DNA of 64,000 bases from Physella acuta (Eukaryota; Mollusca; Gastropoda; Physidae): the NCBI RefSeq assembly GCF_028476545.1, contig NW_026731810.1:752501-816500 (forward strand), given 5' to 3'. A program made the position numbers and the translations under genes. Below, piece by piece: positions 39,331-50,215 of the stretch (the first letter of the stretch is position 1; each line of letters opens with the position of its first letter). The notes beneath the pieces are model-generated. The model worked only from the letters and a program-made list of their open reading frames with translations, did not search any database and had not been told where the DNA came from.

Positions 39331-39580
39331 AGACTATCCCTTCATATACTGACGTCACATGTGACCTACTCAACTCTACTTCACCTGCCCAGTGTCCCGC
39401 CAAGTCTCAGACAACATGTTTTTATCGTTTAAAAAACGATTCCAGCCGAGCATGTCTCTGACCACACTATCCTTTCATATGGTTAGGACAAAGAAACAGA
39501 TGAACTCTACTTCACCTGCCCTGTATCCTGCCAAGTTCAGATAGGCAACTTTATCATTCACATCTAAAAAAAAAAAAAAA
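39331..39580 (+). mobile_element. Two SINE-tail segments, composite unit copy 2
   Basis: Same two blocks as in copy 1 (ACTATCCCTTCATAT and GACCACACTATCCTTTCAT) ending in poly-A. Confidence 0.7.
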
Positions 39581-39605
39581 TTGAAAAAAAATATCATTGA
39601 CATAT

Positions 39606-39660
39606 TGGTCTAGAACCTGTGCCACCCGCATGAGAGCGGACTGCGCTACCAACTTAGCTA
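39606..39660 (-). mobile_element. tRNA-Met-like head, composite unit copy 2
   Basis: Minus strand TAGCTAAGTTGGTAGCG and GGTTCTAGACC as in copy 1; this copy has AGTTGG, closest to the standard A-box. Confidence 0.6.
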
Positions 39661-40515
39661 TTTACTCGGGACGTCACAAATGAATTTTTATACTATACTT
39701 TTGAGTCTCCGCGCATAGATCTAGATCTAAGTCTAGTAGTAGTAACTTTCAAATTAAATTTTATCTTAAATTAGCCAAACAAAGATTTATATAAAATAAT
39801 TAATGCCTGAAATAGATTCTAGATGTATTAAGGCCTGAAATAGATTCTAGATGTAGAATTTACATTAAGTCTAGATCTAGAATTTACATTGAGTCTAGTG
39901 ACCTAGATCTAGGCTAGATCTAGGCTAGATTCATAGCTTCCCTTCGACAGCTGATCTTTAGATCTAGAGAAATTTATTGTAAAACTAAATGAAAAAAGAC
40001 AGTTTAAAATTGATATAAGTGTTGGAACGTAATAAATACAGCAAACGGACGTATTGTTAAAGTTATGACCGACAGAAAATTAGATTTAGAACGCGTTAAA
40101 CTTTTGAATGGAAACACAATTTTCTTCGATAGACGCCGCCATTTTATTGTACTAAAGAGTAAACAAAAACCTGTGACGTCACTATTCCCACAAAGTTTAG
40201 TCAATGTTTTAACATTTAAAAAAAATGGGTTACTCTACGTATGAATAAATCAATAAATTAATTAACGTCTTTAAATAAATTTGTGATTAACAGTCTGTCT
40301 GCATTAAAAAATTATTCTCTACCTACATACTATTTTACAGCTCTCCAGATAGAGTCGAACATATCACAATACTCGATCGGACAAAAAAAAAACAAACAAA
40401 TAAATATTCAAACATGAACAAACTTGACTTTTAGTAGTATACTAGAATACCCGTCATCCGTTGGATAACTGTGGGTTTCGGGGGTCATCCATCAAAAAAC
40501 ATCACGTCTGTCACT

Positions 40516-40780
40516 CAGAGTCATAGCGAGCCTTCCCGGCACCCGGGGACAAACTTTTCGATTTTAACCCCCCCCCCCCACCAAGATTTCGATTTTCAAC
40601 CCCCCCCCCACTCAAACTTTTGATGTGCAACCCCCCCCCCACTCAAACTTTCGATTTGAACCCCCCTCAACCTTTCAATTTATTTTTTCAAACCATTTTG
40701 GCGCCCCAACATATGTCCCCCCCGCCCCCCCTCCACCTCCCCCCACCTCCCTCCCCCCCCCCCTCCTCGCTACGCTACTG
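40516..40780. mobile_element. hAT-like C-run element in composite unit, copy 3
   Basis: CAGAGTCATAGCGAGCC to CGCTACGCTACTG; shorter than the others through loss in the C-rich right half. Confidence 0.75.
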
Positions 40781-40865
40781 CAGTGTCACTTATCGTCACA
40801 AAAAACAGACCCCACATTCAAAAATATGTTTCTTATCTTTTAAAAACACCGAAAACACCGATTTC

Positions 40866-41114
40866 GGACTATCCCTTCACATACTGACGTCACATGTGAC
40901 CTACTCAACTCTACTTCACCTGCCCAGTGTCCCGCCAAGTCTCAGACAACATGTTTTTATCGTTTAAAAAACGATTCCAGCCGAGCATGTCTCTGACCAC
41001 ACTATCCTTTCATATGCTTAGGACAAAGAAACAGATGAACTCTACTTCACCTGCCCTGTATCCTGCCAAGTTCAGATAGGCAACTTTATCATTCACATCT
41101 AAAAAAAAAAAAAA
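40866..41114 (+). mobile_element. Two SINE-tail segments, composite unit copy 3
   Basis: Same two blocks and poly-A as in copies 1 and 2. Confidence 0.7.
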
Positions 41115-41140
41115 TTGAAAAAAAATATCATTGACATATT

Positions 41141-41194
41141 GATCTAGAACCTGTACCACCCGCATGAGAGCGGACTACGCTACAAACTTAGCTA
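41141..41194 (-). mobile_element. tRNA-Met-like head, composite unit copy 3
   Basis: Minus strand TAGCTAAGTTTGTAGCG and GGTTCTAGATC, a little further from the box consensus than copies 1 and 2. Confidence 0.55.
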
Positions 41195-42003
41195 TTTACT
41201 CGTGACGTCACAAATGAATTTTTATACTATACTTTTGAGTCTTCGCGCATAGATCTAGATCTAAGTCTAGTAGTAGAATCTAGTAACTTTCAAATTAAAT
41301 TTTATCTTAAATTAGCCAAACAAAGATTTATATAAAATAATTAAGGCCTGAAATAGATTCTAGATGTATTAAGGCCTGAAATAGATTCTAGATGTAGAAT
41401 TTACATTAAGTCTAGATCTAGAATTTACATTGAGTCTAGTGACCTAGATCTAGGCTAGATCTAGATCTAGGCTAGATTCATAACTTTCCTTCGACAGCTG
41501 ATCTTTAGATCTAGAGAAATTTATTGTAAAACTAAATGAAAAAAGACAGTTTAAAATTGATATAAGTGTTGGAACGTAATAAATACAGCAAACGGACGTA
41601 TTGTTAAAGTTATGACCGACAGAAAATTAGATTTAGAACGCGTTAAACTTTTGAATGGGAACACAATTTTCTTCGATAGACGACGCCATTTTATTGTACT
41701 AAAGAGTAAACAAAAAACTGTGACGTCACGGTCCCGCCGAGTGTAGTGGTCGTTCTAAACTTTAAAAAAAAAATGGGTTACTCTGCGTATGAATAAGTCA
41801 ATAAATTAATTAACGTCTTTAAATAAATTTGTGATTAACAGTCTGTCTTAAAACAAAAAAAATTCTCTACCTACATACTATTTTACAGCTTTCCACGATG
41901 AGTGCAACCATGCGAGATAGTCAATCAGGCAAACAGACAAACAAACAAAAAAACAAAAAAATAAATATTCAAACATGTAAACAAACTTGACTTTTAGTAG
42001 TAT

Positions 42004-42037
42004 TAAGATAGATAGATAGGTAGATAGATAGATAGTT
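42004..42037. repeat. (GATA)n microsatellite
   Basis: About eight GATA units with one GGTA change, directly after the third composite unit. Confidence 0.9.
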
Positions 42038-42125
42038 CGCATTATAAAAGTGTGCACTCAAAATAGTTAAGATAAAAATAGAACACTATTAACATTTTTT
42101 TTTCAGTACCAGAAACTCACATCAC

Positions 42126-42237
42126 GAAAAAAAAAAAAAAAAAAAAAAAAAAACATGAAATAAGATTAAACGAATCGACAATAACTTACAAAATCCATGC
42201 CATTATCTTTTATCTATGTCCCCCCCCCCCCCCCCCA
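42126..42237. repeat. Poly-A run and poly-C run
   Basis: About 28 A near 42126-42153 and about 17 C near 42220-42236. Confidence 0.9.
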
Positions 42238-42238
42238 C

Positions 42239-42979
42239 ATCCCTTATCCATTTTTTATGCATTGAGGACGGACGCTTCGCTTCCAGCCAACCGGTAATGG
42301 GGAGATATTGGAGTTTCTTGAATTAGGCCCCTTGTAAGCCGTGCTTGAGACGACCTTTAAAAATCGGCAACGGCTAGTTTAAAATGTAAATGTTAAACGG
42401 CTTAAAATTTGATCCCCCGTAATCTATGTTCCGACTTTAGAATTACCCCACATCTGTACAGGCAGAAATTCAATACTTTGTTTGATAGCGGCTCCTTGTA
42501 AACCAGTGTTGGACGAAAAGATAACACGGTATTCTATACAGCAAAGTACAGTTTACAATACAGTTCCATGAGATTCTATGCAATTTGGTTAATCATAGGA
42601 TTTTATGAATGTAACACAATCTTTGTTTTTTTAATAACCTTTAGATAAAGCATCAAACATATATTTTTACCTCAACGGTAAGAAAAGTCAACCCCGAAAT
42701 TGACATTTGTCTAGCTGGGTGTGTAAATTATTAGTTATGCATTTCAACGCTGTGCAATCTCTGTATTTTCTCTTTCTGTAGCCTATCCATATATACCCCC
42801 CCCCCCCAACAGTACCTAACTTTGATGAACAAACCAAATCTGAGTTCCTGTGATTGTATGTACAATTTTCACATCTAAAACGCTACTTGCTTTTTCTTCT
42901 TCACTCTCAGTTGTAATATTGAATGGGATAGCCTATCCTTCAACATAATAAAGGTATGCCTGTCAACATGTAGAACACC
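42239..42979. other. Unassigned DNA
   Basis: Nothing recognised apart from a C-run near 42797-42807. Confidence 0.5.
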
Positions 42980-43135
42980 ATATGGCTAGTAGACTCCTAA
43001 CCTAGCTTGCTTTTCTTTCTGGATTTGTTTCCATACCCTTTGTCTGCCCAAGAACAATCTAAAACCCCACAGAGTACCTTTCAAATGTTGGACAAGTGTA
43101 GGAGACCTCATAGCCGACTCTTGCACGACTGGGGA
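42980..43135 (-). mobile_element. SINE family B, 5'-truncated copy
   Basis: On the minus strand GATTGTTCTTGGGCAGACAA, GGGTATGGAAACAAATCC and AGAAAAGCAAGCTAGG follow the same order as in the fuller copy at 61085-61305. The tRNA head is missing or unrecognisable. Confidence 0.5.
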
Positions 43136-43739
43136 GCCACACAATGACAAGTTACAAAAACATGTCTACTCTACTTCATCTACTAACTGACTAATTGATG
43201 TTTAAATGTACTTTACCAGCATAAACCTTACCAGCTATAAACGTAGCCTTCTGATTTATTTAATTGCAACAACCACACCAGCAGTAACAACCACACACGC
43301 ATCAGCATCACAAGTCTAGTCAGGCTTGAACGAGTGGCACCGTTCGTTAATTGACTGACTGAATGTTTTCGTTTAGTCCACCACTAAGACCTGGTTCCTC
43401 TGGAACTCCTGTAGAGAAACACAAAGACCCGCTCCACTGTGGCATAATTAGTCCAGTCACTAAGCCCAGCTGGACGCCACATCGATCTAGCTCAAATATC
43501 GAAAGCCTATCGCATTAGCACAGTATAGCATTTTCTGAAATGGCTAGCTTCAATTGAAAATTTCAACAATTTTCGTTCATGCTTTGGTAAACAATACGCT
43601 ATTGCGGCTGCTCATAAAACGTTTTAAAATTACATTTTATAATGTTTAACTGCATATCAAATAACTAGACGAATTAATTTTGCTCAACGATTCTTAATTC
43701 TTTAAAATCAAGTTTACATTTTTAAAACTGTTTTTCAAA

Positions 43740-43777
<38 letters not shown>

Positions 43778-44644
43778 AAAATTTCTTTTAAAAAACAATG
43801 TATGATGTTCAAATAATTACTGAAAATTGAGAAACAACATTTCAGAGAAAAAAAACAAGAAATTATTTGAATGAATACAAAATGCAGACTGTGATAATCT
43901 CAAAATCTAAAAGTTCACAGTACATGCGTGACTAATTAATTTATCTGGCAACATTTTTCATCAAGTTGCAATCACGTCATATCCGGTTATGGGTGACGAT
44001 TTCCGGAGCCATAACACATGATATAAAATTAGTTCCATTCAATTTATGTAAATCGCCTCCTCTATGATAACTTTTTCTATAGCCAGTTTGAATCATAACA
44101 AACGTGCATATAAAATTCCGGAAAACACGGAAACAAAATGTTTAGATTTAGATTTTATTTTGGATCGGGTTTCAACGGGCAGCAAAAGTTTGAAAAGCGC
44201 ATTAACAATTCACTTACAACAGCTGTCTATGTTTTTTCTTTTAGTTCAGATGAGTTTTTTATGTGTAAACAGCAGGATATCATCATAGTGGTGCCCGTAT
44301 TATGGGAGATTTAGAGATGGAGATCTGACTGTTACTGCCCACGTAGATATTAAAAAATACTCAACAGAATTGATTAGTATTTTATTTCCATAAGGACTTT
44401 ATATATAACAGAGAGTTACAACGATTCAAAATGTTACATGTATTTTATGTAATGTATTTTGCAATAAATGTATTGTTTAATTTATATTGATATCTCTTGC
44501 TAAAAGTATAAAGACAACTATGGTAATGTTACACCGATTAAGATTATTGATTTAGCGTGGGCATTACTTTAAAAACATGTCTTTTCATCGCCAGTGAATA
44601 ATCAAAGTTATAAACAAAACGCACTCTACATGTACTAAAACACA
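43136..44644. other. AT-rich DNA with a poly-A run
   Basis: A poly-A run of about 35 lies near 43741-43775. A 74-codon plus-strand frame at 44064-44288 is unrecognised. Nothing else is seen. Confidence 0.5.
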
Positions 44645-44960
44645 CTCTCCCTCCACGCTAAACCCCCCACATCATATAACACAATATACCACACAACGAA
44701 CCCCTTACATCACCCCACACAACACCCATCACACCATCCCACACAACATTCTACGCAACAATCCACACAACATCACGAACAACATCAGATACAACACCCC
44801 ACACAACAAACCCCTTACATGATCCCACACAACGTCCCACACAACGTTCCACACAACGTCCCACACAACGTCCCACACAACGTCTCACACAACGTCCCAC
44901 ACAACGTCCCACACAACGTCCCACACTACAAATCTCATACAACATAACGAGTGACATTCC
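44645..44960. repeat. A/C-rich repeat with 12-bp core (CCCACACAACGT)
   Basis: A perfect stretch of CCCACACAACGT units at about 44824-44935 is flanked by looser variants (CCACACAACATC, CCTTACATCA). Confidence 0.9.
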
Positions 44961-45134
44961 ACACGTCACAAGCAAAATTCCACACAAATTCACTCACAGC
45001 TGGTTAGTCTAGACATGAAACACGTGTACCATGCACCAGTGGTCTTCTACAGACACAGAAACATGCATACAAAACAAATGGAAACTATTTAAATCTATTG
45101 TTGTGTGCGACACAACTTTATCCGGATCCCCCAC

Positions 45135-46200
45135 ATTAAATTTATCCGGACCTACACACACACATTGTATCCTGACCTACCCACACACATTGTATCCTGA
45201 CCCACACAGAAGTTGTACCTGAACCCACTCACACATTGTATCCTGACCCACCCACACACATTGTATCCTGACCCACACACAAGTTGTACCTGAACCCGCA
45301 GACACATTGTATCCTGACCCCCCACACACATTGTATCCTGACCCACACAGAAGTTGTACCTGAACCCACTCACACATTGTATCCTGACCCACCCACACAA
45401 CTTTTAACCTGACCCACCCACACAACTTTTAACCTGACCCACCCACACAACTTTTAACCTGACCCACCCACACAACTTTTATCCTGACCCACCCACACAA
45501 CTTTTATCCTGACCCACACACACAACTTTTATCCTGACCTACCCACACAACTTTTATCCTGACCCACCCACACAACTTTTATCCTGACCCACCCACACAC
45601 CTTTTATCCTGACCCACCCACACAACTTTTAACCTGACCCACCCACACAACTTTTAACCTGACCCACCCACACAACTTTTATCCTGACCCACCCACACAA
45701 CTTTTAACCTGACCCACCCACACAACTTTTATCCTGACCCACCCACACAACTTTTCTCCTGACCCACCCACACAACTTTTATCCTGACCCACACACAAGT
45801 TGTACCTGAACCCACCCAAACAACTTTTATCCTGACCCACCCACACAACTTTTATCCTGACCCACCCACACAACTTTTATCCTGACCCACCCACACAACT
45901 TTTATCCTGACCCACCCACACAACTTTTATCCTGACCCACCCACACAACTTTTATCCTGACCCACCCACACAACTTTTATCCTGACCCACCCACACAACT
46001 TTTATCCTGACCCACCCACACAACTTTTATCCTGACCTACCCACACAACTTTTATCCTGACCCACCCACACAACTTTTATCCTGACCCACCCACACAACT
46101 TTTAACCTGACCCACTCACACAACTTTTATCCTGACCCACCTACACAACTTTTATCCTGACCCACCTACACAACTTTTATCCTGACCTACCCACACAATT
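45135..46200. repeat. 25-bp minisatellite (CACAACTTTTATCCTGACCC), over 40 copies
   Basis: From about 45405 the units are near-uniform 25-mers with CACAACTTTTATCCTGACCC. From 45160 to 45400 a different trimeric arrangement of about 75 bp occurs, mixing CACATTGTATCCTGACCC and AGTTGTACCTGAACCC. One relic of the latter sits at about 45790. The plus strand is G-poor. Confidence 0.95.
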
Positions 46201-46339
46201 TGCACGTACATCAAGCAACAGCAAATGAAAAAAATCGTTGTCCTAAAATCGGCTTTCAATTTTTAATTAGTTTTTGCCATGTATCCGTTGCTTTCTTGAA
46301 ATTTTATTTTACACCTCAGAAAGAATGCCCCCCCCCCAC

Positions 46340-46665
46340 TTTCTAAATAACCGACACTAAAATCTGAAATAACTGAACCTACCTTCACATTATGTTCGCT
46401 CTACAAACAAACTATACTAAAATCTGAAACCATTCAATCATACATAACATTACCTTAACCATACAAACGATACTACAATCTGAAACCATTCAATCATACA
46501 TAACATTACCTTAACCATACAAACGATACTACAATCTGAAACCATTCAATCATACATAACATTACCTTAACCCTACAAACGATACTAAAATTCGAAACCA
46601 TTAAATCCCCCATCGAATTGACTTCACCCTGCAAACAACAGACACTAAAATCTGAAATCACCCAT
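46340..46665. repeat. 56-bp tandem repeat, about 5 copies
   Basis: AATCTGAAACCATTCAATCA occurs at 46421, 46477 and 46533, 56 bp apart, with CATACATAACATTACCTTAA between. Flanking units are diverged. Confidence 0.9.
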
Positions 46666-47435
46666 CCATGTAGCCAAACACGAAACACAACACACGCACT
46701 GATGAACATCTCTAATTGCCATTTGTATATCACCAGCCTGCTCTCTAATTTAATTAATGATGTTGTGTGTTAACTAGCCAATAATTAATCGACAGTAAAC
46801 ATGGTAATGACATTTTCCCAACTTGTAATGAAATTATCATGAAGTTCATTAAGTACGTTTTCCACATTTCAAGCTGGTTTGGTGTTTATCACGATTACAT
46901 TTGCATATCTCACGAAGTCAAGTAATTGAAAATCAGGTTACTAAATTGTATTATCACATGTGCACTAAACATATTTTGCTTAGTATTATTATAATAGAAT
47001 CTATGTGGATCAGTGACATATTCACGTTGAGTAAGAGACGATAGCATTAATATTTATTTCTATAATTGCAAATGTTGTAACAGTATAGAATATATTACAG
47101 AGCTTCGGTTTAGCTGTTGACATAAAACAATACTCTATTAGCTTTATGAAATTGCACACATAAAACAATCGTTTGACAGATGACTTATTAGCCTATAAAT
47201 GGCGTTATAATATATTGATTTTACCATCGATATGATAGACTTACAAATTCAACTTCAAAAAAGATTTAAAAAATCACTGGTGACAATTTGCTTAGTTGAG
47301 ATCAATTATATAAAAAATTACATTCTCCAAGTTAGAAGACAAAAAAAGAACAAACCATTCTATAAGTTAAATCTATTTACAATGTTAGCTTTAGTGAAAC
47401 TCTTTACACACTAGAGAGTAAAAATGTTTGAGATA
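46666..47435. other. AT-rich DNA, nothing recognised
   Basis: A 60-codon Lys/Leu-rich frame at 47232-47414 is unrecognised. Confidence 0.5.
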
Positions 47436-47514
47436 ACACAACACACACACGCACACACACAGGCACGCACTCACGCACAAACACGCACACACATATATGT
47501 AAAAAAATAAATAA

Positions 47515-47600
<86 letters not shown>
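47436..47600. repeat. (AC)n followed by (TA)n microsatellites
   Basis: AC/GCAC repeats at 47439-47490, a short AATA tract, then TA from about 47519 to 47592. Confidence 0.95.
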
Positions 47601-47606
<6 letters not shown>

Positions 47607-49446
47607 CCCTGTAGGTTTTTGTGCGTAAGCGACTTTATGCTAAAGATTATTTCGATTTTTTAAAGCGATGTAGAATACAGTAGAAAACTTCACATGGCAG
47701 TGTAAAGCCGCTACATGTAAACTGTCAGGTGACGCGAAATGTTTTATTGTACAAAAAGCATTGATCTAGGGATTATCGTAAATCGTCTAAAATCGAGGCT
47801 TGCCTTGGTATCAATATAATACTGAGGATTAAATCTCAGCATGGTTGACGTTTTATATAAATCTTTTAATCGTTTTTCCCGTTTTTTGTAGCTGAGTCAC
47901 TGCGGGGCTATTGAACTTTTCAATTGTGGTCTGACCTTTTGACCCAGTGGTCTACAAAGAAGCAGATAAGAAATGCGTTAAGGGCAGTAGAGTCAGTATG
48001 AACAGAATATTACATTAATTGAATGATATTTTGACCCCATTGGCCAAGCACAACTGACAACAACTGTAGTTAACCAAGTCTTGTATTTTAAACTATATCA
48101 TTCTTGCATTTAGTTAATGAAGTAATGTTAACTGTTGCTTTGTCTACATTAAATTACAAGCTAATCAGTGAGGTTGATGCAGGTCGTTTTTAATCCAGAC
48201 TTTTCTTAGCAAGGGGGTGGGTGGAGTGGGGAGGGGGGGGGGGGACACCAGGAACTTCCAGGGATGGATACAGATAAAGATATATATATATTATTAAAAA
48301 ATTATATACTTACCCACCCCTTTCCACCCGTTTCGGAGAGATAAATGAAAGCACTGAGTACTTGTGAATAGGGCTGGTAAGTAGGTAAGTAGGTCACCAA
48401 CTGCAGGATTTATTGAGCAGTAGAACTTATGGTGACCTACTTACTAGCCCTATTGTCGCTATTCTATAGTTATTCTAAGTACTGTATAACTGTAGAATTT
48501 TATGACAAATGACTGTGTGAAAACGTAATTGTAACCTACTAACGTTTAGACAAGTATTTTCGACGTTGACCACCTTGGCCTGACGAAAACATCCAACAGG
48601 TTAGATCTGACAAACCATTTGTACTCTCAAACCGCCTACAACATCGTAACAACATGGCATACCGCGAGAACAGCACGTTTCTAATAGATCTTTAAAATGC
48701 TTTCGATTTCGTTTAAAAAAAGTTCAGGGCATATGTGATTTTAAATCGGCAGCACTTGCTTTTTTTTCCTTGCACACAAAAAGGTAATTGCTGCAGACGA
48801 CAAAGATCTTTGATTGAAGTTCTGAGCCACGAGAAGGGTGGCACCGCCACGTCAGCGAGTGACAAGCTGCTCAAATTATGACATCGATCGTGACGTCATC
48901 TGACACAGAAATCAAATATTCTCCCCAAAAAAAACCTTGAACAGCAAAAATTATACTACGGTCACGTGACGTTTATAAAAAGACTCAGTGTGAAAGACGA
49001 GAAAAGCGATTTTTCTCTCCCTTGTTTCAAGATTTTCCCCCCGTCCCTTCTTCTCTCCCTTGGTTCTAGAGCGCTGTGTGCTAAGGGGCAGGGCAGGAAC
49101 CCACGTGATAGTGTCACGACCCAGACCCGCGCCGATGATTGACATACCTGTCATACAGTTCACTTAATTATTGATCTGTGACATCGCCAATTTAGAGAGT
49201 GGTCGCGGGGAAAGAATTGGAGAGGACGGGTGGAGGTGGGGGTGGCGTCTTATGAGAAGGGAAGGGGGTTGACATTTGACATGTTACACATGGACGGGGT
49301 GGGGTGGTGGTGGTTGAATTTTGGTCAAATGATCAGGTACATCAACAATTAATCTTGTATTCACTACAACATCTGAAGCGCAAAGTAATAAAAATCATTT
49401 CATCTAGTAACCAACATCTTCGTTTTAATTTGCATCATTTCCTTAA
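47601..49446. other. Unassigned DNA with a foldback and G-rich patches
   Basis: A foldback lies at 48366-48456 (separate entry). G-runs occur near 48229-48243 and in 49205-49310 (GGGTGGAGGTGGGGGTGG). TGACGTCA occurs at 48891. No gene recognised. Confidence 0.5.
48366..48456. repeat. Foldback with 20-bp arms
   Basis: AATAGGGCTGGTAAGTAGGT at the left pairs with ACCTACTTACTAGCCCTATT at the right with one mismatch, and GTCACC pairs with GGTGAC inside. The left arm has AAGTAGGT duplicated. The loop is about 35-40 bp. It may be a tiny inverted-repeat element or a local inverted duplication. Confidence 0.75.
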
Positions 49447-49541
49447 TTAGTGGTAGAATGCTAGCTTGCTAATTGGAAAGTCTCGAGTTCGAATCCGGGT
49501 TCAAGCCAGCGAAAATTCCATGAGTCCATCCAGCTCTGATG
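49447..49541 (+). mobile_element. SINE family A, copy truncated at its 3' side
   Basis: TTAGTGGTAGAATGCTAGC (A-box half), TTGCTAA anticodon-like loop, GAGTTCGAATCCGGGTTC (B-box) and GAGTCCATCCAGCTCTGATG follow the family order. The copy stops there and a second SINE begins at once. Confidence 0.75.
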
Positions 49542-49795
49542 AGGGGACGGAGTGGTCTAGCGGTAGAGAGCTGGACTGTTAACCCGTAAGTCTCGAGTTC
49601 GAATCCGGGTTCGAGTCAGTAGACTGTCCTTGAGTCCACCCAGCTCTGATGGGTACCTAATCCAAGCTAGAGAAAGTAAAGTTGGCTGAGTCTAGTGCTA
49701 ACCCTACTATTCCTTCATATGCGGGGATCACAGAAACATATGAACTCTAATTGTCCCAAGGCTCCACAGGTTTAAAAAGGGAAAGTTACACCTGT
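49542..49795 (+). mobile_element. SINE family A, near full-length
   Basis: The head reads GGACGGAGTGGTCTAGCGGT (A-box region), GGACTGTTAACCC (anticodon loop with GTT, Asn-like) and GAGTTCGAATCCGGG (B-box). The body has GAGTCCACCCAGCTCTGATG, GGTACCTAAT, AAAGTAAAG, CCTACTATTCCTTCATATG and GAACTCTAATTG. The tail has CACAGGTTTAAAAAGGGAAA. Length is about 250 bp. It is a pol III-type element by its internal boxes and would need LINE machinery in trans. Confidence 0.85.
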
Positions 49796-49869
49796 TAGTC
49801 ATCCCAGCTCCACATTTACGTTTCAACCAACTTTGTACCAGCCGTGCCTTCCTGCAGTCCTCTTCGTCA

Positions 49870-50215
49870 TACCCCAGCATATAACCCAATCCCATTATAT
49901 AACCTATTACCGTCATCATATTAAACATACCCATTATATAACCCCCACGCCATGTTATAACCCCCACCACATGTCATAACACCCACCCATCATATTACCC
50001 CCACCCCATTATATAAACCCCACCCTATTATATTACCCCCACCCAGCATGTTACCCCCCACCCCAGCATGTTACCCCCCACCCCATATTATAACCCCCAC
50101 CCCATGTAATAACCCCATCATATTATCCCCACCCCATTATATAACCCCAACCCATTATATTACCCCCACCCCATTGTATTACCCCCACCCCATTACATAA
50201 TCCCACCCCATCTGC
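49870..50215. repeat. CCCCACCCCATTATATTAC repeat
   Basis: About 17 units of 15-22 bp on the pattern ACCCCCACCCCATTATAT, with CAGCATGTT and CATGTAATA variants. The plus strand has very little G. Confidence 0.9.

Larger units (their letters stand above)
38868..40440. repeat. Composite tandem unit, copy 2 (1.57 kb)
   Basis: Same layout as copy 1, with only scattered substitutions and length changes in C- and A-runs. It has the extra segment at about 40008-40134 (GATATAAGTGTTGGAACG to TTCTTCGATAGAC) that copy 1 lacks. Confidence 0.95.
40441..42002. repeat. Composite tandem unit, copy 3 (1.56 kb)
   Basis: Same layout again, ending GACTTTTAGTAGTAT just before a GATA microsatellite. Most diverged near 41720-41770, where CACGGTCCCGCCGAGTG replaces CACTATTCCCACAAAG. 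Confidence 0.95.
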
